Notes under the pieces: generated by a model
Seen by the model: the letters and a program-made list of their open reading frames with translations, nothing else
Databases searched by the model: none
What the model was told of the DNA's origin: nothing
Part shown: piece after piece, positions 60,985-64,000 of the stretch
Numbering within the stretch: the first letter of the stretch is position 1
Layout of the letters: the number at the start of each line of letters is the position of its first letter
Position numbers and translations under genes: made by a program
NCBI GenBank assembly: GCA_963457665.1
Contig: OY735218.1
Coordinates: 47,255,341-47,319,340 of the forward strand
DNA from: Thysanoteuthis rhombus
Taxonomy: Eukaryota > Mollusca > Cephalopoda > Oegopsida > Thysanoteuthidae
Length of the DNA stretch: 64,000 nt
Direction of reading: 5' to 3'

Positions 60985-63250
60985 GTATTAATGCTTACTC
61001 TATCACTTTCAACACGAACGATGTTGATGTTTGGGATATAAAAGGATTTTCCTTTAAGAAACTTTGAGTGTTCTTTTACCTTGTTTCTTTCCTGTCGATT
61101 GAAAAAGGTGTTAACCCTACATATATTGCTTATCTCCTCTTTCTCTATGCTTGCAGTCACTGCTGATAACTACTGCCCTTATCTTCAGACAGCTGACTAA
61201 GCCATTTTCAATGCAGGAAGAAGGGTCTGAATTAAATCACAGATATAGCCCTGCATATGTTTTTTTTATGTAGACTGCTATGTTAGTCACCTTCTGTTCA
61301 GGTTATCAGTATATCTAGAAATGGAAGTCGATTGTTTTCTTCTTTCTCCACTGTGAACATAATCAATGACCTTATTGTGCTCACATAATCGAAAAAAAAT
61401 CCCTTTGTATCAAGTTAGTGGAGCCAGAGTATACATGTGTTGTCCACATATCTGAGCCTAACCGTTGATTTCAACGATGATGAGCCTAAGACTAGCTCTC
61501 GGGGAAACTCTCTCCCCTTCTTTCCTTCTCCTCCCCTCTCTCTCACACACACACACTCTCTCTCTCTTTCTCTCTCACTCTCAATATATATTTATAACCG
61601 TCGAACATTCTCCCAAATTATATATACATCGGGACCCAGCTGGAAACGTGCAATCAGCACACAGAATGTCAACATCTCAAATAAGTTATTAAAGGAGATG
61701 CTGGTGCAATGTTCTAGGTCTCTGTCCATTCCCAGTCTGCTGCTTAATATGTGCAAGGTTTTCCCCGTTGAGACCTCGTTAGAGAGGTTTGACAACATCG
61801 AGCCTCACTATTAATGATGAGGAGATTGGATCCCTCTAATCAGTCAACCGATTTTTTTCACATTCGATATTGTTTTGTCTAAGAGAATGTTCAAAATATA
61901 AGCCAGGAAGCAACTTAATGAATGGCATGCGGAGCCAAGGCTGTTCACTATGGGTCACAATGATATATCCATTTTATGTATTATTGGTACACCATACATA
62001 TACAGACGTGGTTTTGCGTCAACTGTCTGTATTTCTATTGTGCAAAATGCTCCTTGTTCTTTTTCTTGAGGTCTGACAGTTTCCCCTCCAGAGATAGATG
62101 AGGTCAATTTTCATCTGTTCTACCCGATTATATTATATTAGCCAGTATCACCTAACACACTCTCGTTTCAAAACGACCCTGGCTTGACTTCCATCTATCA
62201 GTCACTACGATAATAGTAAGGACTTGGGTGCCACTTGTTCTTCTGAGGAGACATTCGGTTTGAGTCGAAGTATCTCATCCGAAATCTGCTAAACTCTCTA
62301 TCTTAATCCCCCTGTCTGAACTCATGGGTGAACCCGACTTTTCCTTCTAGTGAGCAATAGGGTTGAAATAAAGAACTTGCTGGTTCGACACAATAAACCT
62401 AGGTATTTGTTTGATTTTTTTCTAAACTGGATTTAGATTATACAAAAACAAAGTTGTATGTTTTTAAAAAACTCCCTAGGAATTCTCGATTCGTTAAACT
62501 GAGATGTATGGTTAACCAAAAGAGCTTCTTTCATTTTTTGAATCAATTCTCGGTTGTGATCTATTCTTTCTTTCAATACGTTGTGGCCCACTCGTTGTTG
62601 GATATTCCTTATCCGTTTGATGAAGATGTTAGTTTCCAATCTAAAATCTAATGGTTCTCGTCTTTTCTCTATGCAACGACATAGAAACATAAAATGATTA
62701 GAATCTTCGGCGAAGTTGCGTTACATTTTTCCTTCTCTTCCCATTTTTGAACACCCTTCTGTACTGATAATAAAGATACTGACTTGTTCCAAGAAGAGTT
62801 ATTAGCATTCAAAGTCTTAAAATGATTGAACTCCCTCTTGTTGTTGACACAGCTTTTCGACAGATCCATTCTATGGCCTTCTCCAGGTGTATTATTAGAA
62901 TGTGATGGTGGTAAAACAGAATATTCCAATTCTACAATAGAACTTTAAAGTTGGGTGATTCTTTTTTCTCCCACTGTTAAGCCTGGATTTTCATCCGTTT
63001 TTCCTGTTGAGTAATAAGAGCCACATCTGTTCGAACTCTGCACTTGTCTGATAAACATCTAGTCGTGCACATATCGAGTACACCCTTGTTTTTTTCTCAG
63101 TTTTCGACAGCGCTCTCTGTCTATGATACAAACTTCTTCCAAGAAAAAAATGAGTAATCACCTTCCTCTCTCCAAAATAAATCAGACTTTGCAAATAATT
63201 ATACCTCACCTTTGATTACGTTTTTTTGCGATCGTCGATTGGAACTTGGA
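60985..63250 (-). mobile_element. Penelope-like element fossil retaining RT motifs
   Basis: Several minus-strand readings give, in element order, hallmarks of a Penelope-type reverse transcriptase. They are 'RLYMYGVPIIHKMD' and 'PIVNSLGSACHS' (61916-62013; family form 'PRLYGLPKIHK', 'RPIVSSIGS'), 'SISFNNLFEMLTFCV' and 'RFQLGPDVY' (61610-61710), 'RYVDNTCILW' (61415-61465), 'NRLPFLDILIT' (61299-61335) and 'KIRAVVISSDCKHR' (61141-61190). Upstream to about 63250 the same strand carries plausible N-terminal sequence such as 'ERIDHNRELIQKMKEAL'. The nuclease is not visible; the 3' side ends where an RTE-like copy begins. A CT-rich microsatellite interrupts the RT region. It is old and clearly broken in many places. 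Confidence 0.75.
61535..61585. repeat. (CT)n/(CA)n microsatellite inside the third Penelope-like fossil
   Basis: CTCTCT, CACACACA and CTCTCT runs in the reverse transcriptase region. Confidence 0.9.
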
Positions 63251-63254
63251 GAAT

Positions 63255-64000
63255 ATTGCCTGTTCCACCAGGTAGGAAAAATAAACTGAAAACAATACTC
63301 TTCCCGAATTTTCTCAGAACGTTTTAAATACACGGACTGGTTAATTTTTTCTCTTTCATGACTGTCTAAGTAAACAACTTTCTGGGGATGTGATCACTGA
63401 GGTACCCTGTGTATTGTGGAACGTACATACTTCCTGTTTCTTCTCTACCGTGTCTTGAAAATTGGGATGGAGGCGAGTGGAAATGTTGGGTTACCCTTTA
63501 ACCCTTCATTCCCTGGCGATGATATAAGATGGACTGATTCCTGAGAACTCCACATCTATTCATCTTTCCTTTTCAGTTTAAGTGACCACATGGATGCCTT
63601 TTTGTCTTATGGCCTAACCTACAATATCGGATCCTCTCACACTCACACTCCATAATCTCCGTCTCGTACTCACTCAAACTCTCTCTGTGTCTGTCTATCT
63701 CTCTCTGTCTATCTCTCTCTGTCTATCTTTCTCTCTCTCCCTCCCTACCTTCCTCTGTACTTTTCTTTTCTACTCATTTACTTTCTTCTAATTGCTTTCT
63801 TCTTGTCTACTCACCAAGAATCTTACCCTGAAAAATATACTAAACAAAAGATTCGGTGAGTAAGATTAAAAAACGTGAATTAAATCACAGCCAAAAGTTA
63901 ACTTACTGATCAATCTCAAAATTGGCATAAATCAGATTGTAAAGGAAATACGCTATGCATAGGAAAAAATCAGATGATAAAACTTTTCATAGAAAGGCAA
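63255..64000. other. No gene seen; CT-rich tract 63640-63770
   Basis: A CT/TCTGTCTATC-rich low-complexity tract (63640-63770) follows otherwise unremarkable sequence. Confidence 0.6.

Noticed and set aside
62433-62690. Independent minus-strand gene with a helical, charged protein
   Set aside because: It lies upstream and in the same orientation as the reverse transcriptase motifs of the third Penelope-like fossil and is better read as that element's N-terminal part.

Overview
This window is AT-rich animal nuclear DNA from a repeat-dominated, gene-poor region. I find no convincing host protein-coding exon, no intact tRNA or rRNA gene and no CRISPR array. Bacterial-style operons, promoters and terminators are absent. 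The best guess for the source is a cephalopod mollusc, probably an octopus. The reasons are the very long (TA)n arrays mixed with (GT)n, (CA)n and (GA)n, tRNA-derived SINE heads, and several copies of an RTE-like LINE whose 3' end reads 'ACGGACGTTAAA...' followed by a GAT-type tail. That end is a familiar cephalopod repeat end. The taxonomic call is inference from memory, not from a search.

Layout. 1-9.5 kb: unique-looking AT-rich DNA with two truncated RTE-like LINE 3' ends (3.76-4.44 and 4.98-5.40 kb, minus strand) beside a duplicated 150-bp repeat. 9.5-12 kb: the longest LINE copy, an RTE-like element on the plus strand with recognisable endonuclease and reverse transcriptase pieces, running into a GA/GAAA microsatellite. 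12-15 kb: mostly featureless. 15-17.1 kb: TA/CA arrays and a Penelope-like element fossil (GIY-YIG endonuclease) with a compact nested hairpin at its 3' side. 18 kb: another RTE 3' end. 20-30 kb: several tRNA-derived SINE heads, a second Penelope-like fossil lying between two long TA arrays (26.2-28.0 kb), and many simple repeats. 31-35 kb: the 3' end of a different LINE, a perfect 70-bp AT palindrome, long TA arrays, a compound TCA/TCG/TTG array and nested local duplications. 36.9 kb: a LINE reverse transcriptase scrap. 40-45 kb: the largest TA arrays, a SINE, one more RTE 3' end and a tandem duplication. 46.6-49.6 kb: two copies of a 640-bp repeat that share an 89-bp block with only two differences. 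50-58 kb: mostly featureless. 59-63.3 kb: RTE pieces and a third, longer Penelope-like fossil retaining reverse transcriptase motifs.

The window records retroelement activity rather than a pathway. LINEs supplied reverse transcription for themselves and possibly for the SINEs, and Penelope-like elements used a GIY-YIG nuclease. Several microsatellites sit exactly at element 3' ends and may have grown from their tails. The most unusual signals are the near-invariant 89-bp core inside otherwise diverged repeats and the hammerhead-like hairpin next to the first Penelope-like fossil. All percentages and boundaries are by-eye estimates.
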